Assembly (NCBI GenBank): GCA_000467715.1
Contig: AJFK01000180.1
Location: 143,053 to 207,052 of the forward strand
Source of the DNA: Hysterium pulicare CBS 123377
Taxonomy: Eukaryota; Ascomycota; Dothideomycetes; Hysteriales; Hysteriaceae
Length of the DNA stretch: 64,000 nucleotides
Direction of reading: 5' to 3'
In this document: piece by piece, positions 13,530 through 25,821 of the stretch
Layout of the letters: every line of letters starts with the position of its first letter
Position numbering within the stretch: position 1 is the stretch's first letter
The notes under the pieces: generated by a model
What the model was told of the DNA's origin: nothing
Database searches by the model: none
What the model saw: the letters and a program-made list of their open reading frames with translations, nothing else
Position numbers and translations under genes: made by a program

Positions 13530-15092
13530 CTATCGCTTCTCAGGTGCGTATTGACCATGCAGTGGCTCGCCGATACCAGGAGAGTAGTTTGATGCTGGCG
13601 CACTGCCATATGTCACCACCGAAGGTTGTCCTTGTCCCAAGCTATTGTTTTCGACCCCAGGTCGAAAGTCGATAGGGTTTATTACGCCGCCGTCTCCACC
13701 TCCAACAACGACCTCACCGCCTCCCTTGACCTTCCCTACAACCATGCCTTTCGCGACAGACTTGATGACTGCACGCCTTGAGACGCCCGTGACATCAATA
13801 TATACTAGACCAACGTTCTTGACACCTCCCGCCAGATCCGCTGCGATGGTGCCAGCATCTTTACCATACTTGTGGCCAACCACTGTGCTTGCAGCAGCCC
13901 CGCTAGTTGTCAGCAAATTCTTTCCAGAATAAGCAATACCATCGGCAATCGTCGAGAATGCAATCATGGATTTGTTCAGAAGACCAGGTTTGTACTCTTC
14001 GTTTACTGTGCCGTCCTTGTTTGTAGTCTTAGATGCTTTGGCCTTTCGGTTAGCTAACGAAGCGCCGATATTCTGAGCATGCTTTGTTGCTTGCCCAACT
14101 GTCTTGGCAGAGAGGCCCGCTACTCCCGTTGTGAAAGTATTGATCTTGCGCACGCGGTCGTGTGTTGTCGGTTTGAATGTCATGGGGGTTTCATTTGGTT
14201 TTACTTTCTGGGTGAAGTTCTCAGCACCAGAGACGAGCATATTACTGAGGTAGCTTGAGCTTGTAACGATCAATCGAGAGGCAGCTGCCGCATTCTGAAC
14301 AAGTGTGGAGTCTTTATATGCTGGGTGTCGTGCCAGGCGGAGGTAGTCTTCGGAGATCGGTTTTACATCGATTCGTTTACCGTCCTGCGACACCGTTATC
14401 TCGACAGGATCTGCAACAAAGTTAGCATCCGGATGTGATTTGTCATGGTGATTCCATGGCTTACTCTTGGATCCAGGTTTCAGCGATGGGTCTTCAACCA
14501 CGTTGGCACCTTCTGCTAATTCGCCGACAACGCTTCCATTTTCTTCGTCCACTAGAACAATGTGGCCTGGATGTTTCTCTCCGTAGCCAACATATCCTTC
14601 GCCTGGTGCGTACTCTGCAGGATTGTATGGTTTTGCACCCTTCTCAGAGGGTGGGGCAGTTGCTCGTTCTAAGAATGCCGTACACTGCGCCAGAATAGTC
14701 TCGAATGTATCGATGTCTTCTTGGGTGCATTGACTGGATCCCTTCCCTATTGTAGGGAACTCAATTCGTGTAAAAGCTCCACTGCCAGGACCCATGTCCC
14801 ATCGTGGAATTAGGTAGCTTCTCGGAGGCTGATGATAGATCTGAGTAGTGGCGGGTAGGGGGAGGTCGAGTTCGGGTGGCAAATTGAGGTGAAGGTAGAA
14901 GTCTTCCTCAGGGGCTTCGTTCTGTCCATGGGTGTTGCTGAGGTCTGCGAATGGAGAGTTTGTAGGGACCATCAACAGGGAGAGTGTTTGTGCGCCAGAA
15001 GGAGTAAGAGACGTCTCCTCTCCATTCTGGATATGGTATGCCCTGATGTTGCCGATAGAGTAGAGCAGGCGAGGGTCATTATGGCCTGCCAT
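13530..15092 (-). CDS. Senescence/spartin-domain protein
   Basis: A single intronless frame of 520 residues starts MAGHNDPRLLYSIGNIRAYH. The N-terminal half holds a beta-rich region (LSLLMVPTNSPFADLSN, YLIPRWDMGPGSGAFTRIEF). The second half, roughly residues 240-450, has the alanine- and glycine-rich helical character of the Senescence domain (PF06911): AAAASRLIVTSSSYLSNMLV, KHAQNIGASLANRK, GKNLLTTSGAAASTVVGHKY, GVKNVGLVYIDVTGVSRRA. Spartin-family proteins act at lipid droplets and endosomes in animals; the role in fungi is little known. The gene is divergent from the TRK transporter. The ending is disordered. Confidence 0.88.
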   Translation of the reverse strand: MAGHNDPRLLYSIGNIRAYHIQNGEETSLTPSGAQTLSLLMVPTNSPFADLSNTHGQNEAPEEDFYLHLNLPPELDLPLPATTQIYHQPPRSYLIPRWDMGPGSGAFTRIEFPTIGKGSSQCTQEDIDTFETILAQCTAFLERATAPPSEKGAKPYNPAEYAPGEGYVGYGEKHPGHIVLVDEENGSVVGELAEGANVVEDPSLKPGSKSKPWNHHDKSHPDANFVADPVEITVSQDGKRIDVKPISEDYLRLARHPAYKDSTLVQNAAAASRLIVTSSSYLSNMLVSGAENFTQKVKPNETPMTFKPTTHDRVRKINTFTTGVAGLSAKTVGQATKHAQNIGASLANRKAKASKTTNKDGTVNEEYKPGLLNKSMIAFSTIADGIAYSGKNLLTTSGAAASTVVGHKYGKDAGTIAADLAGGVKNVGLVYIDVTGVSRRAVIKSVAKGMVVGKVKGGGEVVVGGGDGGVINPIDFRPGVENNSLGQGQPSVVTYGSAPASNYSPGIGEPLHGQYAPEKR

Positions 15093-15848
15093 GACGACGC
15101 CGAGGGGTGTTGGAGAGTTGGAGTTGGAGCTTCGACAAGGCGAAACGGAAGTGAAGCGAAGATACTATAGGGAGCTATAGATAGCCAGGAGGAAGAGGCG
15201 TCTAAAGACAAGACGTAGAAGAAGAGAAGGTAGTAGTTGATGGTAAGCGGGCTGAGATGGAGGGGGTTTTCTACTGCCACCAACAAGCCAAGCATTCTGA
15301 GCATCATCCAACACCACACAATTCCTGTATCGCGCGCTAAACAACGTTACGTCAAAGGTTCGAATGTATGAACGCCACAACTACGCACAGCCACATGCAT
15401 GTGCTCACTGTGATTGGATAAAGCCAACATAAGCTTAGTTGTCCAACGGCGATCGAGTCTGGAATTGTGGCTGAGCGCGATTTTCTATGATTCGTTTGCG
15501 GCTGCGACGATGATTTGCGCACCCGCACTGCAACACTCCTGTCCGATTCTCCGCGTGAATACCTCAGCAATCCCCTTCCAACTATCCTCTAGTACGGAAA
15601 TGACTTCCTAGATGCTGTCTCACGACCAATATGCGATGGCACGTGCTTGATTACGTATGGTAGGAGTTTGACAAACCTCTCTTTTCAAAGACATCCACTT
15701 CCCACCCAACACTTCAACGACAAGGCCATGGATTATTCACCGCCCTTTTGGATATGCCACTCGTTCCCTAAGAAGCTCTCGAAAGTCCGACCCTCGCGAG
15801 CCGGAGCTCAAGACAGCCCGTAAACATCCATTTACAAAGACTACCATC
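15093..15848. other. Divergent promoter region, senescence gene / TRK
   Basis: About 0.75 kb separates two divergent start codons. It holds no recognisable gene, RNA or repeat. Confidence 0.5.
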
Positions 15849-18789
15849 ATGAAATTCCCAGCTCCTCCAGGCGTTGGACCTCTTCGTCGAATAACACGCG
15901 CTCTCCGCCGGAGTCTCCCTCCTTTCAACTTTATTACGATACACTACCTATACTTTGTTGGGACATGTCTGTTGGGTGCTATAATCTTCTGGGGCGCCTC
16001 TACGCCCGCGAGGAGCGTAGATTTCACGGATTCGCTCTTCTTGGTTGTTAGCGCCATGACGTTAGCGTGAGTGATCTCAATCTTTATCTCATAAGGCGCC
16101 GTGGCATCGCCTAGTCATAAGTATCAGAAGCATAGGCCGCATATATTTGTCACCAACCATCTGACCGGAACCAGGACGGTTAAGAGAAAGTCTTAGTTCA
16201 ATTGATGGCTCGTCAGCTTTGATCAGTAGTGCTGATAGGTTTTAGAGGCTTGAATACGGTAAACCTCTCGACCCTAAATACGTTCCAGCAATTTATGCTT
16301 TTCGTGCTCCTTATGCTTGGCTCCGCCATTTTTGTATCCGCATTTGTAGTCCATGTCCGAAAAAAAGCATTTGAAAGGAAGTTTAATTACATAGTTGAGG
16401 AACGTCGAAGGTCAAACGAACGGTCAAGGAGCAGACACCGGACTTCATTATCTCTTGTCAGACGCCTGTCCATGAGCTTCTCTAGATCAGACAACAGAGC
16501 TGCGATGGTCAGTGAGCCAGTGCATAGCGCCGATACAGATGAAACGAAACAAGGATCAATGAATGGATCTGGCCAAGGCAAAGAGCAGAGTCAGAACAAG
16601 GAACTTATCAATTCGGAAAGCATTGAGCCTCAAGGACAGCCTGGGGTCCTAGAGAGCGGTTCCAATGAAAAGCCCATTGACAATAGGACCGGTCCATCTA
16701 CTCAGCCAACAGCATCAGGAATCATCAGCGACACTCAACAATCTGACATTGTTTTACCTGACTCAAAATCACTTCGACGACAAAAGCGTACCATCACGTA
16801 CCAAAGCGAAAATGGTGATTCAATCACAGTTGATCCTGATGAGTCCGCTATTGACGACAGTAATCCACCCGAACACGTCACCTTCGGTCCAGACACGTAT
16901 TTCCGTATGGTTCATTCCATCGACAGAAGTCCATCTAGACACAATCACCATCGTTTTCTCTCCATGCAGGGCATCGGTGCCAATTCTAACGTTAGTGTAA
17001 GGCTCCGGCCGTCGTCCCAAGCAACTAGTCAGAGTGAACCGCTCCCTGAACCCCCTGGCGATCCAACCAAGCAAGATCTGCATTTCCCGTCGTCCGGGTA
17101 CATCTCACGCAATTCTCAGTTTCATCATCTAACAAAGGCGGAGAGGGAGGAACTCGGGGGTTGCGAATATCGGGCAATACAGTTTCTGGCCTGGGTCGTC
17201 CCAATCTATTTTTTTCTTTGGCAGTTTCTTGGATGTCTAGGCCTCGGAGCTTATGTCGCGAATAACAGAGCCTCAACAACTTTGCAGAACGGGTTGAACC
17301 CATGGTATGTTTATCTCATTATAGAATATCTAATAGCGCTCGTACATACCTTTTTATGCGTGTCTACGATTTGCCATTTTCTTCAAGTTTTCATTTTCAT
17401 CTCAAAGCGTGAAAACATTCTCTCTCTATCGCACTTGGCTTAGGGCTACGTCGTTTGCGTTGCTCAAGGAAAGAGAATATCTTTGTTCCTCTCTTCGAAA
17501 GCTCTGGATAATGTCAGAATTGTGCGCACAATGCTAACCATGATACACAGGTGGGTCGGTGCCTTCAATGCCGTGTCCGCATTCAATAACTCGGGTATGA
17601 GCTTGCTCGATGCAAACATGGTGGCTTTCCAAACTTCGGTCTACATGCTTCTTACCATGGGACTCTTGATCCTTGCTGGAAACACTTGTTATCCTATATT
17701 CCTTCGACTTATAGTGTGGACAATTCTTAGAACACTACCGGACGACGGGCGATGGGCTGCGTCACGAAAGACTTTACAGTTTCTCTTGGATCATCCCAGG
17801 AGATGTTACACTAATCTATTCCCTTCACAGCATACATGGTGGCTCCTTTTCTCTGTTATATGTCTCAACGGCGTTGATTGGGCCGCATTTGAGATCTTGA
17901 ATGTGAGTTGCGTTTTCCCTCATTGTCACTTGACCCAGAATGCAGGATATGGCTCTCCGTGTATCAGAAGCTAACCCACAAGTCATCTAGATCGGCAATA
18001 GAGCCATCACATCCCTTCCAGACAGAATTGAAGTTATAGATGGTCTCTTCCAAGCCATTGCCGTTCGCAGCGGTGGCTTCTACGTCGTCACGATTTCCAA
18101 TGTACGCATAAGCCTCCAGGTCCTCTACGTGGTCATGATGTACATAAGCGTCTATCCCGTCGTCATCACCATGCGAAACTCCAACGGTAAGGACCTCCCC
18201 AATCTCCACATCAAAGCCTTCACGCAGTTAATTTCCCGAATAATCTAACGTATTATGTATAGTCTACGAGGAACGGAGTCTGGGAATTTACGCAGATGAC
18301 CCTAGTTACGAAGCCAGAGCCTCTTCATCCGCGCCCAAAATCTTTAGCAAAATCCGCCGCCAACTCACCGGCGAACCCTTCGAACAAACAAAATCCTACT
18401 TCGTGCGCCAACAACTCCGCGCCCAACTGGCACACGACCTCTGGTGGATCGTACTCGCCGTTTTCCTCATCATGATCATCGAAGGTTCATCCTTTGAATC
18501 CAATCCCGCCGTATTCTCCGTCTTCAACGTCGTCTTCGAAGTTGTGTCCGGTTATGGATGTGTAGGTATCAGTGTCGGGTTGCCGGACAAGGCGTACAGC
18601 TTTTGTGGCGCATGGCATAAGTTGAGTAAATTGATTCTGTGTGCGGTCATGATTAGGGGCCGTCACAGGGGTTTGCCGGTTGCGATTGATAAAGCGGTGT
18701 TGTTGCCTGGGGAGGAGTTGCATCAGGCCGAGGAGGAAGATGCGCAGATTAGGATGGAGAGAACGATGAGTAGGGGACGAGTTGTGTAA
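15849..18789 (+). CDS. trk1: TRK-type potassium transporter
   Basis: Five exons (15849-16066, 16246-17304, 17551-17902, 17991-18186, 18263-18789) encode about 783 residues. The protein is a plasma-membrane K+ transporter of the TrkH/Trk1 superfamily. M1 reads FNFITIHYLYFVGTCLLGAI; the first pore loop SAMTLAGLNTVNLST is restored only across intron 1. Exon 2 carries the long hydrophilic loop typical of fungal TRKs (Arg/Ser-rich, then acidic). Exon junction 2-3 rebuilds NPWWVGAFNAVSAFNNSGM (second pore loop). A later pore is VVSGYGCVGISVGLPD. The C-terminus ends RTMSRGRVV. Introns 1 and 2 (179 and 246 nt) are long for this window, but phases fit. Whether it is the TRK1 or TRK2 equivalent cannot be told. 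Confidence 0.93.
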
Positions 18790-19199
18790 GGGGCTTCGAG
18801 CGACTACGATAGTTAGCTTTGTTCTGTTCAATGTGAAGATTGTTGAATGCAAAGGTTAATAGTAAGGTATAAAATGAAGAAAAAATTATCTGGAAGAGAG
18901 ACAGTGGCGTTGTCATGTTGTGCGTTATTTGAAATTGGTTTGTGCTCGGGATCGTGATCGATGCTGTGGCGAATGAGTCGCTCCGTACAAATCATTTTCG
19001 TCTCACCGCTCCGAATCCATCACCCTATATCAGAATGCGTGCAGTGTGATCCAGCGTGTTCTATTCGCTCTAGATTCATTCACGTACCTTATTTTACGCA
19101 TCATCATGACCGTTTGACGACATCTATGGTGGCAGTCTGCCCTCGCTTTTGATTGCAAGCCATGACGTCCTCCCCTTACGGCGACAACTTCGACGCCCC
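18790..19199. other. TRK 3' region
   Basis: Downstream of the TRK stop codon there is no supported feature. Confidence 0.4.
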
Positions 19200-19454
19200 T
19201 CACCTTTTCGCCACCCACCATTCTCCTCCCAAATTCCTATCCACAGAAAAGTCGCGAGTCTGCCACAGCACGTAGCCGTCAAAGGACCGAAGCCATGGTT
19301 CATAATCCATCAATCTCCGTGACATACCCTGCCAACAACGGTCCAACAAGACAACCTCCCGCAAATGCCCACCTGTTAACATGTTCCTCCCATGCCCACC
19401 ATTAGGGTCTATTTCCTGCTCTTTCTCCTCGACGTCCCCAGAGGTATCGGCCAT
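19200..19454 (-). CDS. Hypothetical small ORF, 84 residues
   Basis: A complete ATG-to-stop frame begins MADTSGDVEEKEQEIDPNGG and ends GGEWWVAKR. It contains five tryptophans and a balanced composition, but I know no family for it. The stop lies within AAAAGGTGAGG, which also reads as a splice donor, so this may be one exon of a larger gene continuing below 19200; I could not find a convincing next exon. It sits alone at the edge of a gene-poor block. The call is tentative and chance cannot be excluded. Confidence 0.25.
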   Translation of the reverse strand: MADTSGDVEEKEQEIDPNGGHGRNMLTGGHLREVVLLDRCWQGMSRRLMDYEPWLRSFDGYVLWQTRDFSVDRNLGGEWWVAKR

Positions 19455-22400
19455 GATTGGATATAATGCACGCGTTCGAGGAATACCGATGAAGCTGGGT
19501 AACGCACGTACCAGTCTTCTGTCTCCAAAGGATTGCCTCTCGAAACCCTAACAGGCACACGACGGACATGCTAAAGCAAACCCCATGCAGCCGGATGGTA
19601 TGGCCCGCAACGGTCCATCATGTCCCTAACAAGTGGAGCGCTGTTGGAAGGGAGGATGAACAGTAGAAATTAGAGAGAGGACGCTTCCGCTTGCCAATGA
19701 GACGTGCTATCATTACGAATTACCAGGATGCTATCCAATGCTGCCATCAGCGAACCTCGAATGAGAAAGCCAATAGAGGTAGAGAGGCGACGGTATGATC
19801 ACAAAATGGAAGGACTGATGGAAGACGCGTTGTAAGGGCCGCCGAGACAAGGACGTATTTCGTTTAACATGAGCGGGCTCTGACAAGCAGCGATACCTTT
19901 ATCACGATCGCGACATTGTGTAACGATTGACGATGCAGTATCTTTCTTAGCGTTCAAATGTGCTGAGGTCTGAGACAGCTCTACTACGTTGAGGTCACGT
20001 TATCAGATTCTCACGATGATCATCAATCTGCAGCATCGCAGCCTGCTTTTTCACCAATGCGAGACGGAGGAGGATGTCGATGCCGACGAGGGTAGGAGCC
20101 ATTCCAAAATTGGCGTTGTACCTATGATCCCCGAAGACTTTACCATAAATGGGGCAATAAGAATGTCTGCACTCATTCCAAGACCTACAGATCCCATCGT
20201 TTGGTCTCATTCCCTTGTGGTATTGTATGTCTTAAGAGTGCTATTCCGACGGCCCGCCTGTGAGACATCAGCTCTGCGAGGAAGCTAGAAGCTAGAAACA
20301 AGGCACAATTGCTGCAGAGGTAGCTTGCGAATACGGCACCACGACAAGAACAGCACAACTGGATCCAATATAGAGCGCAATAGTAGCACTGAGAAGTGCA
20401 AGAAGACCGATTCGGAGGGACGACCGACGAGGGGAGTTTTCTCAGCTAGCCAGCCGCCAGGAGAGTGGTACTGTAGGGATCGCAACGATATTCCACTGCC
20501 AAACGTTAAGGATCAGGAATGTCTATGAGAGCGACGAGCGCTGATCGAGATGGAGACTGACCGTTCCTAGAGCTCCTTAAATTCTCCTTTGCAAAGCATG
20601 TGGTGCGGAGGCATTACTTGCTACGGGGGCACCAGCTGTTGCGCTTGTTGCCAGACCTGTAGAGTTCCTCTGGAGGCATGTTCTGGAAATTGTTTGAACA
20701 AGCTGTTGCTCATTAAGGCGGGCCTTTGTTACGACAACACCGTGGACACTCTCCTTTCTGGGTGCGCAGGTCAAAGAGAATGGAATGATAGAGGACATCA
20801 CTGCTTGGAGAAGCATATCCTGAAGACATCCTCGGACAGCGCATGTCTTACAACCTATCTACGAGAGATACTCGGTAGGCGCGTTCAGAACTGTTTGGTC
20901 TGCAGATGATGTGAAGAATGAAAGAACAATGACAAGCTGACTCGGCGTAGCAGATAATTACCACAATATTCGTACACTCGGCCAAAAATGCCGTTCCAAT
21001 GAAGAACGGGTCCAAGCTGAGGCAATGTAACGCCCACGGCCAAAGTACCCGTACGAAATACCTACGCACCATGTAAAGATTCAATGAAATGTATTACGCA
21101 GTACAGTAAACACACGTTACGACCAAAGATATTGCTCAAGGTATAGACCAGCTAGATAATCGATATTTGATCGAGTTTTGACAACATTGAGAGCCATACC
21201 GGATGAGTGTATACTACTGCTAAGTGGATGCGCGCATGTTGCTTGCAAATACTTGTAAAGGTCATTCAAGTAATAGAGCACGTAAGTCTCATGGCTTCAA
21301 CAATTAATCGTGAGCGTCGTAACCTGTGGCTCTAGGATGTGTCCGCCCCTCTTAACTCCGGGGCTAGGAGTCTACAAAGAACTTTGGACCCTTAAATGTC
21401 ATTAAAGCCAGCTGCCCTCGTTAAGCCTATTAAGGAGGCACTTGCACGTACTGTCTTCATTGTTGTCAAAAAAGTTCAGGTTTAGAAGCAACACCCGCCC
21501 ACTCCTACTAAGTACGCGGTGACCGAAGGTGCCGCCACCGGTACACGTACAAAACAACAATTGACCACATCATCATTGGAAAGCCTCTGCTCGTTTCGGC
21601 GGTTCGGCAAGCCGTCGTCAATAATACTACATACCTTCACTCCCGACCGGTATGATCCCTTCCGTCCTGGCCTCCCGAGCCACTGGCCACTCCAGTGTAC
21701 ATCTGACTTCCTTTTCAGGTAACTCTTTTGGGTTCTGTTGATTCCGGTCGGTCTCCCAACCCGACGAATCACATTTCTCGATACACCTTCTATGATCACT
21801 CACTCCACCCTACCTATTGAATTGGAATGAAAGGGTTCGTTCCGGACGCCCACGCCGGTTTATTAGGAGCTTTCTATTCAGCCGTGGCATATTTGCAGCC
21901 TCAGGTGTCTTTAAAGACTTGAAACTGTCTGACGATTTCCATCAGCTTGTCTTTGGACAAGGAGAGACTTCTCTGGCCTCATCATTTACTGCTTTCCCAC
22001 GTTCAATCCCTAGGAGTATGCAACGGGCAAGAAAAACCAGAGACCAAAAATTAATTTTATACTGATCAAAGTAGCCTAGCAGCCTTCTTAATGCCTGACG
22101 GGAAGAGCTGCTACCGTATCATATCATCTCATTGAACTGTGCTAAGCCCAAAAAGGCAAGGGAATAGGAAAGTCTCATCAATTTTCCCTCTCAAATAATT
22201 CAGTCAGGCTGTGGTCGGACGAGTAGGTCATTTACAAGTGTGTGAAGTCTGGGTGTTAGCAGAGCTCTACAAATGGGTATATTCGACGTAAATCTGGAGG
22301 GGGACCGTCGTGAACTCGGACAAAGTAGGCGCGGGGCAAATAAGGGGTCCAATGCCAGCCAATGGGATCTTGAACTGCCATGGTGGGAAACAAAAACTTC

Positions 22401-23685
22401 CCCATGTGTCACTAGATGCCGGTCCTGGAAACCCGATGGTTGCGCCATGGTGATCAGTTCCGGACAGCGACTTTGCCATGGGGGCAGCGAAATATGGAGA
22501 TTTTTGCGAGAACGGAATTTTTTGATTCGCTCCCGGGAGCAGGCCCCGAGTATGACGGGTTTTGTACGTATTGAACTGCCTTTCTGCGACGGGCTCTGAA
22601 ATGAAAAGCAAGGCGAGTACGGCTTTGTTGTAGGGCTTTCGTAATGGGTGTGTCGTGTTTGTATTACCCGGGAACACTTGTGTCTCGGGAGACACTTTTT
22701 CACACCGCGGACTTTGTCAGAACATCGTCACAATGCAATAATATTTTTTTGCAAAGGCCAATAGGTGCCTTCTGAAGCCCTACTCTTTTTGGTCTGATTT
22801 GTTTTTGCTCCTTCGTTACTGCATTGTGCTACATGACTCCGAAGACTGTCTCACATGGTTCAGCGCGCGCTTCCGAGGTTACGACTCCCCTTGATCCCAT
22901 TTGTATCCTTGACGTTCGTATATTTGTGATAAAAGCTTTACCGGATGCTCTTGTTGATGAGGACTACCTCGTGATATGTCTGCTATACTGGAGAAAGACC
23001 TGTTTTAGTAGCTAGTTGACACTCGATTATCATCTGTGTAGACTTGCTGACAATCAATCAATCCGGATTAGTTACGCCTAGCATTCACTAGAACACTTCT
23101 CGTCTCATAGGGCAACGATCCCACAGACTCTGTTTCCACAAAGACATATCCGCCAATCTATATGATGATGGGATACAATGGAAAGGAGGTGGTGGAGGGA
23201 ATGGAATGGAATCAAGTCCTTCTGCCAAAGGTGCATCTCAGAAGTGAGATAACCTTACAAGACTATCCTACGTGTCGATACGATGTCAAGGTACAACGGA
23301 GCGGTCGCGGCTTAAGTCAAACTATTATTCAAACAGCTCGAGAGCTTTGTGTCTGCATGTTAGGTGGTCACGTCGCTATATAATCCGAAAAGAACATTGT
23401 GCACGTAAAGTGTTTTACCACATACTTCGCCGGAGAACATCGTGAGTTTCCAATGAGTGATGGAGGAGGTTGCTCTCTAATGGCACATTATCAACGAATA
23501 CTGAAATCCCGTAGGGCAATCTGAACTGTATAAATAGATGGTGTCAGACGGTGTTCAGTTCTTCTCATCAGCACTCGCTACATCTTTCAACTTTCAACAA
23601 CTTTTACACAACTAATACACTCCTTAAACCCCCTTCAAATATTCCAGAATCTGCAAGCCTGTTCCAACAAAACCAAACCGCAACA
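19455..23685. other. 4.2 kb gene-poor stretch
   Basis: No gene or RNA is recognised on either strand. Several open frames of up to about 167 codons (for example 22200-22703 minus) overlap each other in different phases and carry no motif. I see no terminal inverted repeats, reverse transcriptase or transposase motif. The last bases are the promoter and leader of the first SprT-like gene. Confidence 0.5.
23529..23537 (+). promoter_or_regulatory. TATA box of SprT-like gene 1
   Basis: TATAAATAG stands about 150 bases before the start codon, followed by a CT- and CA-rich leader without ATG. Spacing is compatible with transcription starting near 23560. Confidence 0.55.
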
Positions 23686-25065
23686 ATGTCATTCATCCCA
23701 CTTTCGGAGCACATTCAACAGGACATAAACGACGCCATGGAACCGATGACCCCGACCTTCGGAGAACCATCTACAATGCGCCGGGAGCGCCTGTGTAGGC
23801 GTTTTGTAGACCCAGATCGAGTTTTCGGGTCTGATATGCCGGCACCTGCTGAAGGACAACCTGTCGGCTTTACCGCCGTTAATCAAGAAACGACTGTCGT
23901 AAACCCCTTCCTAACTCTTCCTCGGGATACCGAAATGAACGAGGAGGAGGATCAAGAGATACCGATGGCTAGCCCGAATGCTACTGACCCTGTGGAAGGC
24001 TGCATTGCCACTAACCCTGTGGAAGGCTGCATTGCCACTAATCCTGTGGAAGGCTGCGCTGCCACTAATCCTGAGGAAGGCTGCATTGCTACTAACCCTC
24101 CCTCGTGCGGGGGTAATGCAGTTGAGGCTACTCCTGACCACCGTCTAAAGAAATCCAAGCGAACCGACGCGAAGTCTACCCTAGACACAGTCATCAAGAC
24201 CGAGCGTAAGCGGTATAACATGCGTCGTTCCACGTATGAACAACACCCACTCGTCGTCGCCTACTATCAACAAGGTTTCATTCCGGCTAACGTACAGGAA
24301 CTCTCGCAAGTCGTCAAGGCTTGCAATGTCGCATGCACATGCGACGAATGTGACAAGAAGGCGTATAAAAACGCCCGATGGCACAAGCAAATTGTCGTTG
24401 GCCCTAATGGGCTTCCGATAGTGACCATGGGCGTCGCAGGTACGCACGACACACTGTACCTTGCTCGAAAGGCAATTGAGTACTTCGATCGTCCTGTACA
24501 AGAGTTCAATGAGGTCCAGCAGGCTGCTGTTCAGCGCTTGAATGAGCTTGTAATGGACCTAGGTAATGGACCAGCGTCGCGGTCATCCGTGTTCAAGGCA
24601 TCACTGATCCTCGACTTCTTGCGTGCGTTCAACGATGTCTTCTTCATGAGCGCTATGAAGTTCGAATTCGATTGGGCAAACGCAAATATGCCTCCTGGTA
24701 GCGGAATCTCGGCCTACCATCCTGACGGAACTGCCACCTTCCGCATTGTCATGTGCGCAGGCTCCTGGCAGCCTACTTGTGGGTCGAAATCTCCCGACCG
24801 CTTGGGTGCGCTTCTGCATGAGGCCCTCCATTGCTTCCTGTACCAATTCGCTTGCAAAGACTGCAAGACGGAGCACAACAACATTGGTGTAGGGCATGGT
24901 AGGGCATGGCAAATGGTCGCCTCCAAGATCGAGCAGGCCTGCCGAGACTTGTTGGGCTTTCACGTTGATCTAGGTACGTTCGAGGGTATACAGCGTGACG
25001 TGGGTGTTGACAAGGCTCAACTCCCAAGCATCCATGACCTTGAAGAGTACAACTTTCTTACTTGA
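23686..25065 (+). CDS. SprT-like zinc metalloprotease-domain protein 1
   Basis: An intronless frame of 459 residues begins MSFIPLSEHIQQDINDAM at the first ATG of the frame. The N-terminal third is acidic and low in complexity, with four in-frame 9-residue repeats (ATNPVEGCI type) at about residues 99-134, then a basic stretch KKSKRTDAK. A Cys cluster CxxxCxCxxC lies at residues 213-222. The catalytic part has HEALH (His378, Glu379, His382) and a third His in GHGRAWQ (404), matching the HExxH...HG layout of SprT-like zincins. Cys390 and Cys393 sit between them. SprT relatives (SPRTN/Wss1) cut proteins crosslinked to DNA, but this fungal subfamily has no assigned role that I know. A degraded paralogue follows 0.75 kb downstream. 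Confidence 0.82.
   Translation: MSFIPLSEHIQQDINDAMEPMTPTFGEPSTMRRERLCRRFVDPDRVFGSDMPAPAEGQPVGFTAVNQETTVVNPFLTLPRDTEMNEEEDQEIPMASPNATDPVEGCIATNPVEGCIATNPVEGCAATNPEEGCIATNPPSCGGNAVEATPDHRLKKSKRTDAKSTLDTVIKTERKRYNMRRSTYEQHPLVVAYYQQGFIPANVQELSQVVKACNVACTCDECDKKAYKNARWHKQIVVGPNGLPIVTMGVAGTHDTLYLARKAIEYFDRPVQEFNEVQQAAVQRLNELVMDLGNGPASRSSVFKASLILDFLRAFNDVFFMSAMKFEFDWANANMPPGSGISAYHPDGTATFRIVMCAGSWQPTCGSKSPDRLGALLHEALHCFLYQFACKDCKTEHNNIGVGHGRAWQMVASKIEQACRDLLGFHVDLGTFEGIQRDVGVDKAQLPSIHDLEEYNFLT
23980..24087 (+). repeat. In-frame 27-bp tandem repeat, four copies
   Basis: Four consecutive 27-base units (GCNACTNANCCTGNGGAAGG followed by CTGCATT or CTGCGCT) encode ATDPVEGCI, ATNPVEGCI, ATNPVEGCA and ATNPEEGCI. 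A fifth, diverged partial unit follows. The unit length keeps the frame, so copy number can change without breaking the gene. Confidence 0.9.
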
Positions 25066-25821
25066 TAGGTAAGGATCGATGTTCTTTCGCGTGTGTAGTT
25101 CTGTAGAATTCAGCACCAGGTCTTCATTTTAGACGGGGATATTCGTTATCCGTAGGTGTTTTCATTCTTACCTAACCTGTTAGTCTTGTATGGGGAATGA
25201 GGACCCCAAAACCTCAAATAGATTGAGAAATACAAAGTTCAAACCCCCTAATACAATGATCTCTTCATATGAAAAAGTGACGTGATACATGAGATAATCT
25301 ACCAAATTGGGTAAGCAGAACGTAGGACGGTCGAAAACATATGAACTGAGCCGTGGAGACTGTCGCGATGAAGGCCAAGCAACTAATCTGATAGGTGACG
25401 GTGTCAACTTGAAGGACTTCCGCCCAGGAAAAAGATCATAGCAAATAAACAATAGCAACGTGGATCAAGTGTTAAATGAAATGCCTGAGTGACGAAATTC
25501 TTTTCGGGTTGTGATCCTGACCTCAAAGGAAGATTGTGTCCAAGAGGACATTGTTTTAGGTTAGAAACAAAGACTCGAGTGTCTACAAGTATGACATCAA
25601 TAATGTGAGGGAAGACGCTGTTTCAGATGAGATGCCATGGACAAACTTGAGCAGATATAAGATGCAGATTGGCAAGGCATCAGCAAATGGAATCATTGCC
25701 TTCGCTCGTTGGTCGACGCTGTTGGCAACGTCATTTTCGAGCATTCCATTGCTGCAACCACTCAAATTTGCATTGTTACTTCGACATCGATACGCAGTCA
25801 TAAAGCCTACGTTAGACCACC
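25066..25821. other. Spacer between the SprT-like paralogues
   Basis: About 0.75 kb of AT-rich sequence with no supported feature. It should hold the terminator of gene 1 and the promoter of gene 2. Confidence 0.45.

Noticed and set aside
22200-22703. 167- and 142-codon minus frames in the gene-poor block
   Set aside because: They overlap each other and a plus-strand frame, and carry no motif or repeat evidence.
19455-23685. Degenerate transposon
   Set aside because: No terminal inverted repeats, target duplications, or reverse transcriptase/transposase wording could be found by eye.
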